Assembly: GCF_016881405.1 (NCBI RefSeq)
Contig: NZ_WOFE01000011.1
Span: 34,673 to 98,672, forward strand
DNA: 64,000 nt
DNA from: Deefgea chitinilytica
Lineage (GTDB): Bacteria > Pseudomonadota > Gammaproteobacteria > Burkholderiales > Chitinibacteraceae
Direction: 5' to 3'
Part shown: positions 56,820 to 64,000 of the stretch, piece by piece
Position numbering within the stretch: position 1 is the stretch's first letter
How the letters are laid out: each line of letters starts with the position of its first letter
Position numbers and translations under genes: made by a program
Notes under the pieces: generated by a model
What the model was told of the DNA's origin: nothing
Databases searched by the model: none
The model's input: the letters and a program-made list of their open reading frames with translations, nothing else

Positions 56820-57638
56820 TTAGTTTTGTTTTACGACCACCACTTGAGATGGCGTTGGCGCAGGGAATGCCGACAAGGTCGCCAAAATCGCTTTATTGGT
56901 ATCGAAATACACTTGCCAGTAGTGATCGTTATGGCAATACGGACGCACAGCCAATACCGGACCGACCAATTGGAATTCTAAAATTTCCACATCAACCGCA
57001 GGCTCAGTCGCCACATTTGGAATTTTGGCGATGTTTTCTTTAAGCAGCGCGATCGCTTGATGTACGTCTGCCGCACCCGACAATTGGGCTTTCAAATCAA
57101 CCCGGCGGTAAGGCGTTGCAGTGTAATTCATAATGTTGTCAGTAAAAATCTTATTGTTACCAACCACAGTCAGAATATTGTCTGGCGTCATGATAGTCGA
57201 TGCAAATAAACCGACTTCGTGCACGACACCAGTTACGCCACCAGCAGTAATCATGTCACCCACTTTGAATGGGCGTAGCACGATGAGGAATGCACCACCC
57301 GCAAAATTAGCCAAGAGGCCAGACCACGCCATACCGACCGCCAAACCGACAGCGGCAAGTAGCGCAGCAAACGTCGTCGTTTGAATACCGACATAACCCA
57401 AAATACCAATGACGAGCAGCACATTCAACAGCACTGTGACTGCCGAGCCGACATAACGCAATACGGTTGGATCGACTTTCTGTTTGGTCAAGCCTGCTTG
57501 CACAAAACGAACCACTAAGCCGATGAGCCAGCGACCAATCACCCAAAAAGCAATACTCGCCAAAATGGTGACGCCAAATTGAGCCACATAGCCCACAGCG
57601 ATATCTTGATACTTCGACAGTAGCGTTGCATCTATCAT
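56820..57638 (-). CDS. mscS: Small-conductance mechanosensitive channel MscS
   Basis: The 272-residue product has three membrane helices (about 15-40, 55-80, 90-110), a pore helix with GLAVGMAWSGLLANFAGGAFLIVLRPFKVGDMI, and the beta domain. It opens under hypo-osmotic stress. The ATG at 57638 is preceded by GGGAG. It is a standard-size MscS; a larger relative lies at 62.0 kb. Confidence 0.94.
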   Translation of the reverse strand: MIDATLLSKYQDIAVGYVAQFGVTILASIAFWVIGRWLIGLVVRFVQAGLTKQKVDPTVLRYVGSAVTVLLNVLLVIGILGYVGIQTTTFAALLAAVGLAVGMAWSGLLANFAGGAFLIVLRPFKVGDMITAGGVTGVVHEVGLFASTIMTPDNILTVVGNNKIFTDNIMNYTATPYRRVDLKAQLSGAADVHQAIALLKENIAKIPNVATEPAVDVEILEFQLVGPVLAVRPYCHNDHYWQVYFDTNKAILATLSAFPAPTPSQVVVVKQN

Positions 57639-57715
57639 TAATGATCTCCCAAAGTTAAACGTCATGAATTTGACGGCAAGCCAAGCTTACCCGATTCATA
57701 TTAAAAACTGAACTT

Positions 57716-58627
57716 TTAACCGCGGGGATGATGTGTTTGATGTAAAGACTTTAATCGAGCCGCCGCAATCTGCGTGTATATTTGCGTCGTTGTAATATCG
57801 GAATGGCCCAGCAGCATTTGCACCACGCGCAAATCCGCACCGTGGTTGAGTAAATGCGTAGCAAACGCATGTCGCAAAACGTGCGGACTGAGTAATTGAG
57901 CAGGGATTTGTGCCAATTCGGCGTATTGCTTAATAATGTACCAGCACCCTTGTCGCGTCAGCGGTTCACCGCGCTGATTAATAAACAAACAACTCTCACT
58001 CGCTTGCTTGAGCAACAGCAGGCGTGATTCACTTAAATATCGAGTTAACCAATCAGCAGCCCAATCGCCAATTGGCACTAAGCGCTGTTTGCCACCTTTA
58101 CCATTTACAACGCGCACATATTTTTCGCGCAAATACACTTCGTGTACCGACAATGTCACCAACTCGGTCACGCGTAAACCCGTGGCATACATCAATTCAA
58201 GCATTGCTCGATCTCTGATACCCGCTGCCGTCTCTAAATCAGGCGCTGCCAATAAGGCTTCGATCCGATCCTCTGACAAGGCCTTAGGCAGTGGCCGAAC
58301 CCGCCGTGGCGAACTTAATTCAGCACAGGGATCAACGGTAATTTGTCCATTGAGCACGGCATGCCGATAAAATTTCCGCAAACTGGCCATTCGCCGCGCC
58401 AACGTAGCCGCCTTCATATCACGCGACTGCCTCGCCATAAACGCTTGCACCGCATCACGATCAGCGGTTAGCAAAGTCTGCCGGGTTTCTGCTTGCAGCC
58501 AATGCGCCCAAATACTTAAATCCCGCCGATAACTTTCAATGGTGTTGATGGACAAGCCATCATCGAGCCAAATCAAATCTAAAAACTGATTAATCAGCGT
58601 TAATTCGCTATCGGCGACTGCGCTCAT
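57716..58627 (-). CDS. xerD: Tyrosine recombinase XerD
   Basis: XerD with XerC resolves chromosome dimers at dif, activated by FtsK. The 303-residue product has an N-terminal core-binding domain (1-115) and catalytic residues ATGLRVTELV (Arg), a Lys in VNGKGGKQRLVP, HVLRHAFATH (His, Arg), LGHSD (His), and TTQIYTQ (Tyr). The ATG at 58627 gives the conserved start; in-frame ATGs at 58648 and 58663 are alternatives and would overlap ogt. Confidence 0.93.
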   Translation of the reverse strand: MSAVADSELTLINQFLDLIWLDDGLSINTIESYRRDLSIWAHWLQAETRQTLLTADRDAVQAFMARQSRDMKAATLARRMASLRKFYRHAVLNGQITVDPCAELSSPRRVRPLPKALSEDRIEALLAAPDLETAAGIRDRAMLELMYATGLRVTELVTLSVHEVYLREKYVRVVNGKGGKQRLVPIGDWAADWLTRYLSESRLLLLKQASESCLFINQRGEPLTRQGCWYIIKQYAELAQIPAQLLSPHVLRHAFATHLLNHGADLRVVQMLLGHSDITTTQIYTQIAAARLKSLHQTHHPRG

Positions 58628-58637
58628 TGCCGCCCGT

Positions 58638-59120
58638 TCAATCGGCATACACAACGCCCTCATGCCGCAATAGCCAGCGCTTAATCGGCAGCCAATCTAG
58701 GCCGTTTCGATTTGCATTAAAGCCACCCAGGCCTTTTGCAGCCACCACTCGGTGACAAGGAATAATAATCGGCAGCGGATTTCGTCCACAAGCGCCACCA
58801 ATCGCCCGTGGCGCCGACTCAATCTGCGTGGCAATATGGGCATAACTCTGCACTTTTCCCGCTGGAATTTGCGCAATCGCCTCCCAAACCTTGAGCTGAT
58901 GTGCGGTACCAGTCAGTTGATACGGTAAGTCAAACACAAAGTTGGGATGCTTAAAATAAGCCGAAATTTGCCGCTCGGCCTCGCTAAGTAATGGATGACT
59001 TGCACGCAGCAATGCGGTATCAGCAGGCAGAAAATCAACTGCCGTTAATTGCTCTGCTGCCACCGAGAGGCCTAAACGGCCAAATGGAGTCGCAATAATG
59101 GCACGAGAGATTGATTGCAT
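58638..59120 (-). CDS. ogt: Methylated-DNA--protein-cysteine methyltransferase
   Basis: Removes methyl groups from O6-methylguanine by transfer to its own Cys. The 160-residue product has the acceptor motif IPCHRVV near 128 and KVQSYAHIATQIESAPRAIGGACGRNP. The ATG at 59120 has AAGGA 9 bases upstream; a GTG at 59126 is possible. xerD starts 11 bases after its stop. Confidence 0.93.
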   Translation of the reverse strand: MQSISRAIIATPFGRLGLSVAAEQLTAVDFLPADTALLRASHPLLSEAERQISAYFKHPNFVFDLPYQLTGTAHQLKVWEAIAQIPAGKVQSYAHIATQIESAPRAIGGACGRNPLPIIIPCHRVVAAKGLGGFNANRNGLDWLPIKRWLLRHEGVVYAD

Positions 59121-59240
59121 CGACACTATCCTTATTAGGTATATTGCTAAAGACCATTTATAATAATGACTACAATTAAATACCTAGCATATGTTTACTA
59201 TACCTGCAGGCAATTAACTCTTAGATAGCCACACGCAATA

Positions 59241-60308
59241 TCACATTTCGTTTTGCAGGCTTAGATATAAAGCATCAAGTAAAGCATGCGACGGATCTTC
59301 GGTGTATTCCCAAAACATAGCCCCAGCTAAACCATGTTGCTTGACGTACTCCCCTTTGCCTGCGATCGACTCTGGGTCTTCATAACTAATGAATTCATCA
59401 CCATCAAATAACCACGGCACCCGAGCTTGATCATCCCAGTGCCGAGTGTAACGCCCACTGGGCAACAGCTCGGTGACAATCTCCAGATAACTATAGGTAC
59501 CATTCGTCTTTGGCTGGCCAGCAGCACCTAAGCCCGTGGCACCGACTCCACGCAAGCTACGGCCATAAAACGGACAACCCAACACCAATTGCTCGGGGCG
59601 TATTCCATTGGCTAGATACAATTGCACGGCATGATCTGCACTGTCGGCGTCGGGATCGTGGCTTGCACGGTATAAATTCGCATGGTGACCGGCTCGCGTG
59701 GCCCAGCCATTATAAAAGTCATAAGTCATCAAATTAATAAAATCGCACTGTTCGGCGACTTTTTGAATTTCTACGCCATCCAGATAATATTGCCCCGCAC
59801 CTGCTGCGATGGTCAGTAGATAAGAGGCTCGCTGCAACCGCTGCGCAGCTGAATTTAATTGTTGCCGCAAAGCTTTGAGCAGCAAAGTGAAGTTCTGTTT
59901 GTCTGCTGCCCGCGCTTTAATTCCTGCCATATCGTTGCTGGGATATTCCCAATCTAAATCAACACCATCAAATTGATACTTTTGAATAAATTCGATAGCT
60001 GATCTAGCTAACTTGTCGCGAGATTCAGGGCTGACAGCCGCATCAGAAAAACCATCAGCACTCCAGCCCCCGACAGAAATTAATAGCTGTAAATCTGGAT
60101 TACGCTGCTTAAGCTGTCGCAATTGTTCACTGAGATGCTGGCAGTAGGCTTCATTACTCATGCTCGGATCACTCGAGCCTTGTGGCACAATCTCACCGTC
60201 CTGCACCTTGGCAAAGGCATAGCAAAGATGCGTTAATTTTTCGACCGGAATCCGCTGTAGATCACACGGTTGCCACGTTGCTAAATACGCCAATACAATT
60301 GAAGCCAT
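59241..60308 (-). CDS. GH18 family chitinase, no signal peptide
   Basis: The 355-residue product is a GH18 glycosidase with the catalytic FDGVDLDWEYP near 125 (final Glu is the acid), the SVGGWSADGFS second motif near 82, and MTYDFYNGWA near 195. It hydrolyses chitin or chitooligosaccharides in family members. The ATG at 60308 is preceded by GAGGTATGT and the protein lacks a signal peptide or chitin-binding domain, so it may act in the cytoplasm on imported oligosaccharides or be exported another way. Confidence 0.9.
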   Translation of the reverse strand: MASIVLAYLATWQPCDLQRIPVEKLTHLCYAFAKVQDGEIVPQGSSDPSMSNEAYCQHLSEQLRQLKQRNPDLQLLISVGGWSADGFSDAAVSPESRDKLARSAIEFIQKYQFDGVDLDWEYPSNDMAGIKARAADKQNFTLLLKALRQQLNSAAQRLQRASYLLTIAAGAGQYYLDGVEIQKVAEQCDFINLMTYDFYNGWATRAGHHANLYRASHDPDADSADHAVQLYLANGIRPEQLVLGCPFYGRSLRGVGATGLGAAGQPKTNGTYSYLEIVTELLPSGRYTRHWDDQARVPWLFDGDEFISYEDPESIAGKGEYVKQHGLAGAMFWEYTEDPSHALLDALYLSLQNEM

Positions 60309-60350
60309 ACATACCTCGTAAAATTACGACCTAGCTGCTCAGCACCTTGC

Positions 60351-60701
60351 TCACAATGCGGCGATCACGGTCATTTCAACTTTATATGCGGGATCAGCCA
60401 ATTTGGCCTGCACAGTTGCTCGAGCTGGGGTATGCCCTTGTGGCACCCATTCACTCCAAGCAAGGTTCATTGCATCATAATCGGCCATATCGGCAACAAA
60501 AATGGTGACCTGCAAAATTTTACTTTTATCAGAACCAACCTCTGCCAGTAAGCGGTCAATACAAGCCAAAACTTCTACGGTCTGCCCCAGGGCATCTTTA
60601 CTCAAATCCTCTGCAATTTGCCCAGCCAAATACACTGTATTATTGTGCACGACGGTTTCGCATAACCGTGGACCAACGTGATAACGCTGAATAGAAGACA
60701 T
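60351..60701 (-). CDS. RidA-family (YjgF) protein
   Basis: The 116-residue product is a RidA-type protein with VYLAGQIAEDLS, QVTIFVADM and the terminal PARATVQAKLADPAYKVEMTVIA. RidA hydrolyses reactive enamine/imine intermediates; other relatives differ. The Arg of the active site (PARAT) is kept. The ATG at 60701 has GGGGAG upstream; a GTG at 60704 is an alternative. Confidence 0.88.
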   Translation of the reverse strand: MSSIQRYHVGPRLCETVVHNNTVYLAGQIAEDLSKDALGQTVEVLACIDRLLAEVGSDKSKILQVTIFVADMADYDAMNLAWSEWVPQGHTPARATVQAKLADPAYKVEMTVIAAL

Positions 60702-60714
60702 CACACACTCCCCA

Positions 60715-60743
60715 AATAAAAAGGCGAACCGGTGGCTCGCCTT
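60715..60743 (-). terminator. Terminator of the desaturase gene
   Basis: On the minus strand AAGGCGA, GCCACCGGT loop, TCGCCTT then T4, 30 bases after the desaturase stop. Confidence 0.85.
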
Positions 60744-60773
60744 GATGTTGAAACATTAACGTTTAAATTGCAA

Positions 60774-61958
60774 TTAAGCGACGGCACGTAAACGTAGTGA
60801 AAATTCACGCAAGGATTGAATACCACTCGCTTCGGCACGCGCGCACCAATCTTGTAACTGGATAACTAGCTCGTGACGATTCAAGCTTGAGCGCTCCCAA
60901 ATTCGGGTTAGTTCTTGTCGCATTTGGTAAACCTGCGCCAGCACCTTACTTTGTGCAAGAATCAATTCAAGTTGAATTTTATCACTGGCCGAGGTGTCTT
61001 TGGCGTCTTGCTTGAGCCACACCTTCATTCGCTTCGCAATATCAAAATTAACCGTTGGCAAACATGCACTGGCTGACAATTGCTCAATTTCTTGCGCCAC
61101 TGTGGCTTTCAAGGTACGCGCATAATTAGCTGCAATCGCATAACGATTGGCAATAATCGCTTGTAGCAATGATTCATCCAAAACTGGGCGGGTTTGTGCA
61201 ATTACTAATTTAGGCGCTACTTTTCTAACTTTCGCCAAACCGAATGCCGACAAGATGCGAATGTACAACCAGCCAATATCAAACTCAAACCACTTATAAG
61301 ACAATTTTGCCGAAGTACCAAAGGTGTGATGATTATTGTGCAGTTCTTCACCGCCAATCAAAATCCCCCACGGCATGATATTGGTCGACGCATCCTCAGT
61401 TTCAAAGTTGCGATATCCCCAATAATGACCGATCCCATTAATCACACCCGCGGCGGTCACTGGAATCCACAACATTTGCATCGCCCAAATCCAAATCCCA
61501 TTGGCGCCAAACAAAACCAAATCAATGACAGCCATCAAAACAGGCCCCCAACTTGCGTGTGGAGAATACAGCTTACGCTCTAGCCAATCATCAGGGGTAC
61601 CATGCCCATATTTTTGCATCGTCTCTGGTCTTGCGGCTTCTGTCCGATAGAGCTCCCAGCCCTCCCAGAAAACTTTCTTAATACCGAAAATTTGCGGGCT
61701 ATGCGGGTCTTCTGCTGTTTCACACTTAGCATGGTGCTTACGATGAATTGCGGCCCATTCTTTAGTCACCTGCGCCGTGGTCAGCCACAGCCAGAAGCGG
61801 AAAAAATGACTTACAACCGGATGTAAATCCAAAGCCCGATGCGCCTGATGGCGATGCAAGAAAATAGTCACTGACGCAATCGTCATATGCGTCAGCAGCA
61901 GCATCACCAGTACATAACCCCACCATGGCAGATCTATCAGGCCATTTAACCATTCCAT
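60774..61958 (-). CDS. Fatty acid desaturase (acyl-CoA/acyl lipid delta-9 type)
   Basis: The 394-residue product has the three His boxes of membrane desaturases: HRHQAHRALD near 35, HRKHHAK near 74, and HNNHHTFG near 212, between two pairs of membrane helices, then a helical C-terminal extension of about 150 residues that typical bacterial enzymes lack. It would desaturate membrane lipids, for example in the cold. The ATG at 61958 has AAGGA 8 bases upstream; a second ATG at 61967 is adjacent to AGG. Confidence 0.9.
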   Translation of the reverse strand: MEWLNGLIDLPWWGYVLVMLLLTHMTIASVTIFLHRHQAHRALDLHPVVSHFFRFWLWLTTAQVTKEWAAIHRKHHAKCETAEDPHSPQIFGIKKVFWEGWELYRTEAARPETMQKYGHGTPDDWLERKLYSPHASWGPVLMAVIDLVLFGANGIWIWAMQMLWIPVTAAGVINGIGHYWGYRNFETEDASTNIMPWGILIGGEELHNNHHTFGTSAKLSYKWFEFDIGWLYIRILSAFGLAKVRKVAPKLVIAQTRPVLDESLLQAIIANRYAIAANYARTLKATVAQEIEQLSASACLPTVNFDIAKRMKVWLKQDAKDTSASDKIQLELILAQSKVLAQVYQMRQELTRIWERSSLNRHELVIQLQDWCARAEASGIQSLREFSLRLRAVA

Positions 61959-62034
61959 ACCATTCATCCTTCGTACATTACCTACAGCGCACTATAAAAG
62001 CAGATTTTACTCAGATTCCATACCTTTGAGCGAC

Positions 62035-63339
62035 TTAACTGACAGAGTGCTGCGCTGCAGGGCTGGGTAAGATCGTAATATCCCGTCGAGGGTATGGAAT
62101 TTCGATCCCATGCTGTTTAAATAATTGCCAAATTTTTAAATATAAATCAGACCGTAATCCACCTTGACCATTTTCTGGGTCTTTCAACCAGAAGCCTAAA
62201 GTCAAATTAATCCCATTATCCGCAAAAGCCAAAATCATGACCCCCGGCGCAGGATCTTGCAAAATACGCTCATTACCTAAAGTCACCGTAGGCAATAATT
62301 TCATCACCATTTCAAGATCTGAGCTGTACGCAATTTGAACAGGCAATCCAATCCAAATTGAACGCTCATAGTAAGAGTTATTGACTACCGTTGAAGTGAT
62401 TAATGTTTCATTCGGCACCAATGACTCAGTACCATCTGGGGCTTTAAGCACAACATATCGTGAAGTTAATTTGCTAATCACCCCTTGCCGATTATCAACC
62501 GCAATCACATCGCCTAGTTTCACCGAGCGATCGAGCAAAATAATAAAGCCTGAAACATAATTCGAAGCAATTTTTTGCAAACCAAAACCGAGACCAACAC
62601 CTAAAGCGCCACCGAAAACCGACAACACAGTTAGATCGATTCCAACCATCGCCAAAGAAGCAAGTACCGCCAATACAATTAGCAATGAACGCATCACTTT
62701 AACAAGCACGACACGTACATTCATATCCATCAAACTAGCAGACATTAAGCGCTGTTCAAGCAAACGCCCCACCCACATAGCCAATAACAGCGTGACCCCA
62801 ACTGACAATAAGCCCTGAATGACCGTTAATACCGAAATATGAATCGGCCCAGCATTAAAGCTTAAAGAGTCTAAGACCTCCATAACCTCAGGCAAGATAC
62901 CTACAACATACAATACATAAGCAACCCAAATACTACCTGCAATATACTTCTCGCTTTGTTTAACCCAATCTGAGCCATCAAATGCAAGCCGCAGCAGATA
63001 AACCAAAATACGAATATTGACCATTGCCAGCATTAATAAGTTAGCAACGCGCAATAATGAATTGGTTCTACCTTCTATTAAATGCAATACCAGGTTGGCA
63101 AAACTCACCAAAATCAAGGCAAGCACAGGAAATAAGACACGCCGAATGCCATCCTCGCCGACTTTCCATTTCACCGTTTGCCCATGATATTGCTTTAATA
63201 AAGAGCGCGAAAACCAATACGCGCCACTCCAACAAATCAACAATAAAGCACCCTGGATTAAAAATTGCGGGTGAAAAACACCATACTCATTAATATCCTG
63301 AATCAGTTTCGCCAATAAATTATGTTGTTCAATAACCAT
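62035..63339 (-). CDS. Large MscS-type mechanosensitive channel
   Basis: The 434-residue product has a longer N-terminal membrane region (about five helices to 235) and the MscS pore and beta domain (GVGLGFGLQKIASNYVSGFIILLDRSVKLGDVIAV, then VLKAPDGTESLVPN). It resembles the YbiO/MscM group. It starts 5 bases before the rfaE2 stop region and is probably co-transcribed with it. Confidence 0.86.
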   Translation of the reverse strand: MVIEQHNLLAKLIQDINEYGVFHPQFLIQGALLLICWSGAYWFSRSLLKQYHGQTVKWKVGEDGIRRVLFPVLALILVSFANLVLHLIEGRTNSLLRVANLLMLAMVNIRILVYLLRLAFDGSDWVKQSEKYIAGSIWVAYVLYVVGILPEVMEVLDSLSFNAGPIHISVLTVIQGLLSVGVTLLLAMWVGRLLEQRLMSASLMDMNVRVVLVKVMRSLLIVLAVLASLAMVGIDLTVLSVFGGALGVGLGFGLQKIASNYVSGFIILLDRSVKLGDVIAVDNRQGVISKLTSRYVVLKAPDGTESLVPNETLITSTVVNNSYYERSIWIGLPVQIAYSSDLEMVMKLLPTVTLGNERILQDPAPGVMILAFADNGINLTLGFWLKDPENGQGGLRSDLYLKIWQLFKQHGIEIPYPRRDITILPSPAAQHSVS

Positions 63340-63344
63340 AACAA

Positions 63345-63848
63345 TTATTTACCCCGAATTTTATTTAAAGTTTTAGTCGTTGATGTATCAAACAAGAATG
63401 GAATTGAATGTACAACGCCACCACGAGCCATTGTTTCTTTACTACCAACAATCGCCTCAACCGACCAATCGCCGCCTTTCACTAATATCTCAGGTTTTAT
63501 TAATTCAATTAATTCAAATGGCGTATCTGCATCAAACCAAGTCACCATATCAACCGAAGCTAAACTCGCCATAACTGCTGCACGATTTAATAATGAATTC
63601 ACCGGGCGATCATCGCCTTTGCCAAGCCGTCTCACCGAGCCATCAGTATTCAAAGCCACCACCAAAGCAGCCCCCTGAGCGCGCGCCTGCGCCAAATAGG
63701 TTACATGTCCACGATGCAAAATATCAAAACAACCATTGGTAAAAACAAGCGGACGTGGCAAATCGCTTATTCGCTGTATTAACTGCGCAGGATCACAGAT
63801 TTTCTTTTCAAAATCAGGCATCGGGTAGAGCGACAATTCAGTTTGCAT
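63345..63848 (-). CDS. rfaE2: D-glycero-beta-D-manno-heptose-1-phosphate adenylyltransferase
   Basis: Makes ADP-heptose for the LPS inner core. The 167-residue product is the second half of E. coli HldE, encoded separately as in other betaproteobacteria, with TNGCFDILHRGHVTYLAQAR (nucleotidyltransferase HXGH) near 39-58 and VSGDWSVE-type VKGGDWSVE. 63849-64000 holds no gene I can support. Confidence 0.92.
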   Translation of the reverse strand: MQTELSLYPMPDFEKKICDPAQLIQRISDLPRPLVFTNGCFDILHRGHVTYLAQARAQGAALVVALNTDGSVRRLGKGDDRPVNSLLNRAAVMASLASVDMVTWFDADTPFELIELIKPEILVKGGDWSVEAIVGSKETMARGGVVHSIPFLFDTSTTKTLNKIRGK

Positions 63849-64000
63849 TTCTTTACACCCAATTCAATTCATATCATCACTAAGCTGAAGAGTTTAAATA
63901 CTAACTCAATCCATCAGTAAAGCACCAAGGAAATATCACCGTGCACTAGTATTGCTTCAAAAGCCTTTTCAATCAATGCTTAGCAAGCAATACCCACGCC

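Overview
The window looks like a chromosomal segment of a motile, chitin-degrading betaproteobacterium of the order Neisseriales, probably near Chitinibacter, Deefgea or Iodobacter. This is inferred from gene content and order: an E3 subunit of pyruvate dehydrogenase with a fused lipoyl domain, FolE2, a separate RfaE2, a GH18 chitinase and a PEP-CTERM protein. No database search was possible. Almost every gene is of housekeeping type, with no phage, IS element, CRISPR array or plasmid gene. The novelty lies in promoters, small genes, degenerate active sites and dispersed intergenic repeats.

Layout. 1-2.7 kb: end of aceF, then lpdA. 2.7-3.2 kb: an isolated 58-codon gene behind a consensus-matching sigma-54 promoter. 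3.2-3.5 kb: tRNA-Ala and two identical tRNA-Glu genes, minus strand. 3.5-7.3 kb: bamD divergent from rluD-pgeF, a small membrane protein gene, folE2. 7.4-24.2 kb: flagellar block. fliK and fliLMNOPQR run on minus from a likely sigma-54 promoter; flhB, flhA, flhF, an flhG with an altered P-loop, fliA and a motA/motC homologue run on plus. A four-gene MCE (Mla-like) lipid transport operon sits between flhG and fliA. 24.3-28.1 kb: an acyltransferase, ftsK, rpmB-rpmG. 28.2-39.2 kb: acetate utilisation block (lysR, yjcH-actP, a DUF294 protein, a DEDDh exonuclease, a hybrid histidine kinase, acs). The yjcH and acs upstream regions share a long motif. 39.3-45.1 kb: two envelope genes, a PepSY / response regulator / histidine kinase operon, a glycine-zipper protein, a YiiX-like peptidase.

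45.4-48.6 kb: uvrB, a PagP-like barrel protein and a DUF924 gene. 48.6-50.4 kb: repeat-rich DNA around a PEP-CTERM gene. 50.4-56.8 kb: two pseudouridine synthases, icd, csp, clpS-clpA. 56.8-64 kb: mscS, xerD, ogt, a GH18 chitinase, a RidA protein, a fatty acid desaturase, a second MscS-type channel, and rfaE2.

The genes form several working units: pyruvate to acetyl-CoA (aceF-lpdA), acetate uptake and activation (actP, acs), the flagellar export gate, C-ring and placement factors, adaptor-regulated proteolysis (clpS-clpA), and envelope maintenance (bamD, MCE operon, desaturase, mechanosensitive channels). At least three families of intergenic repeats recur between genes.
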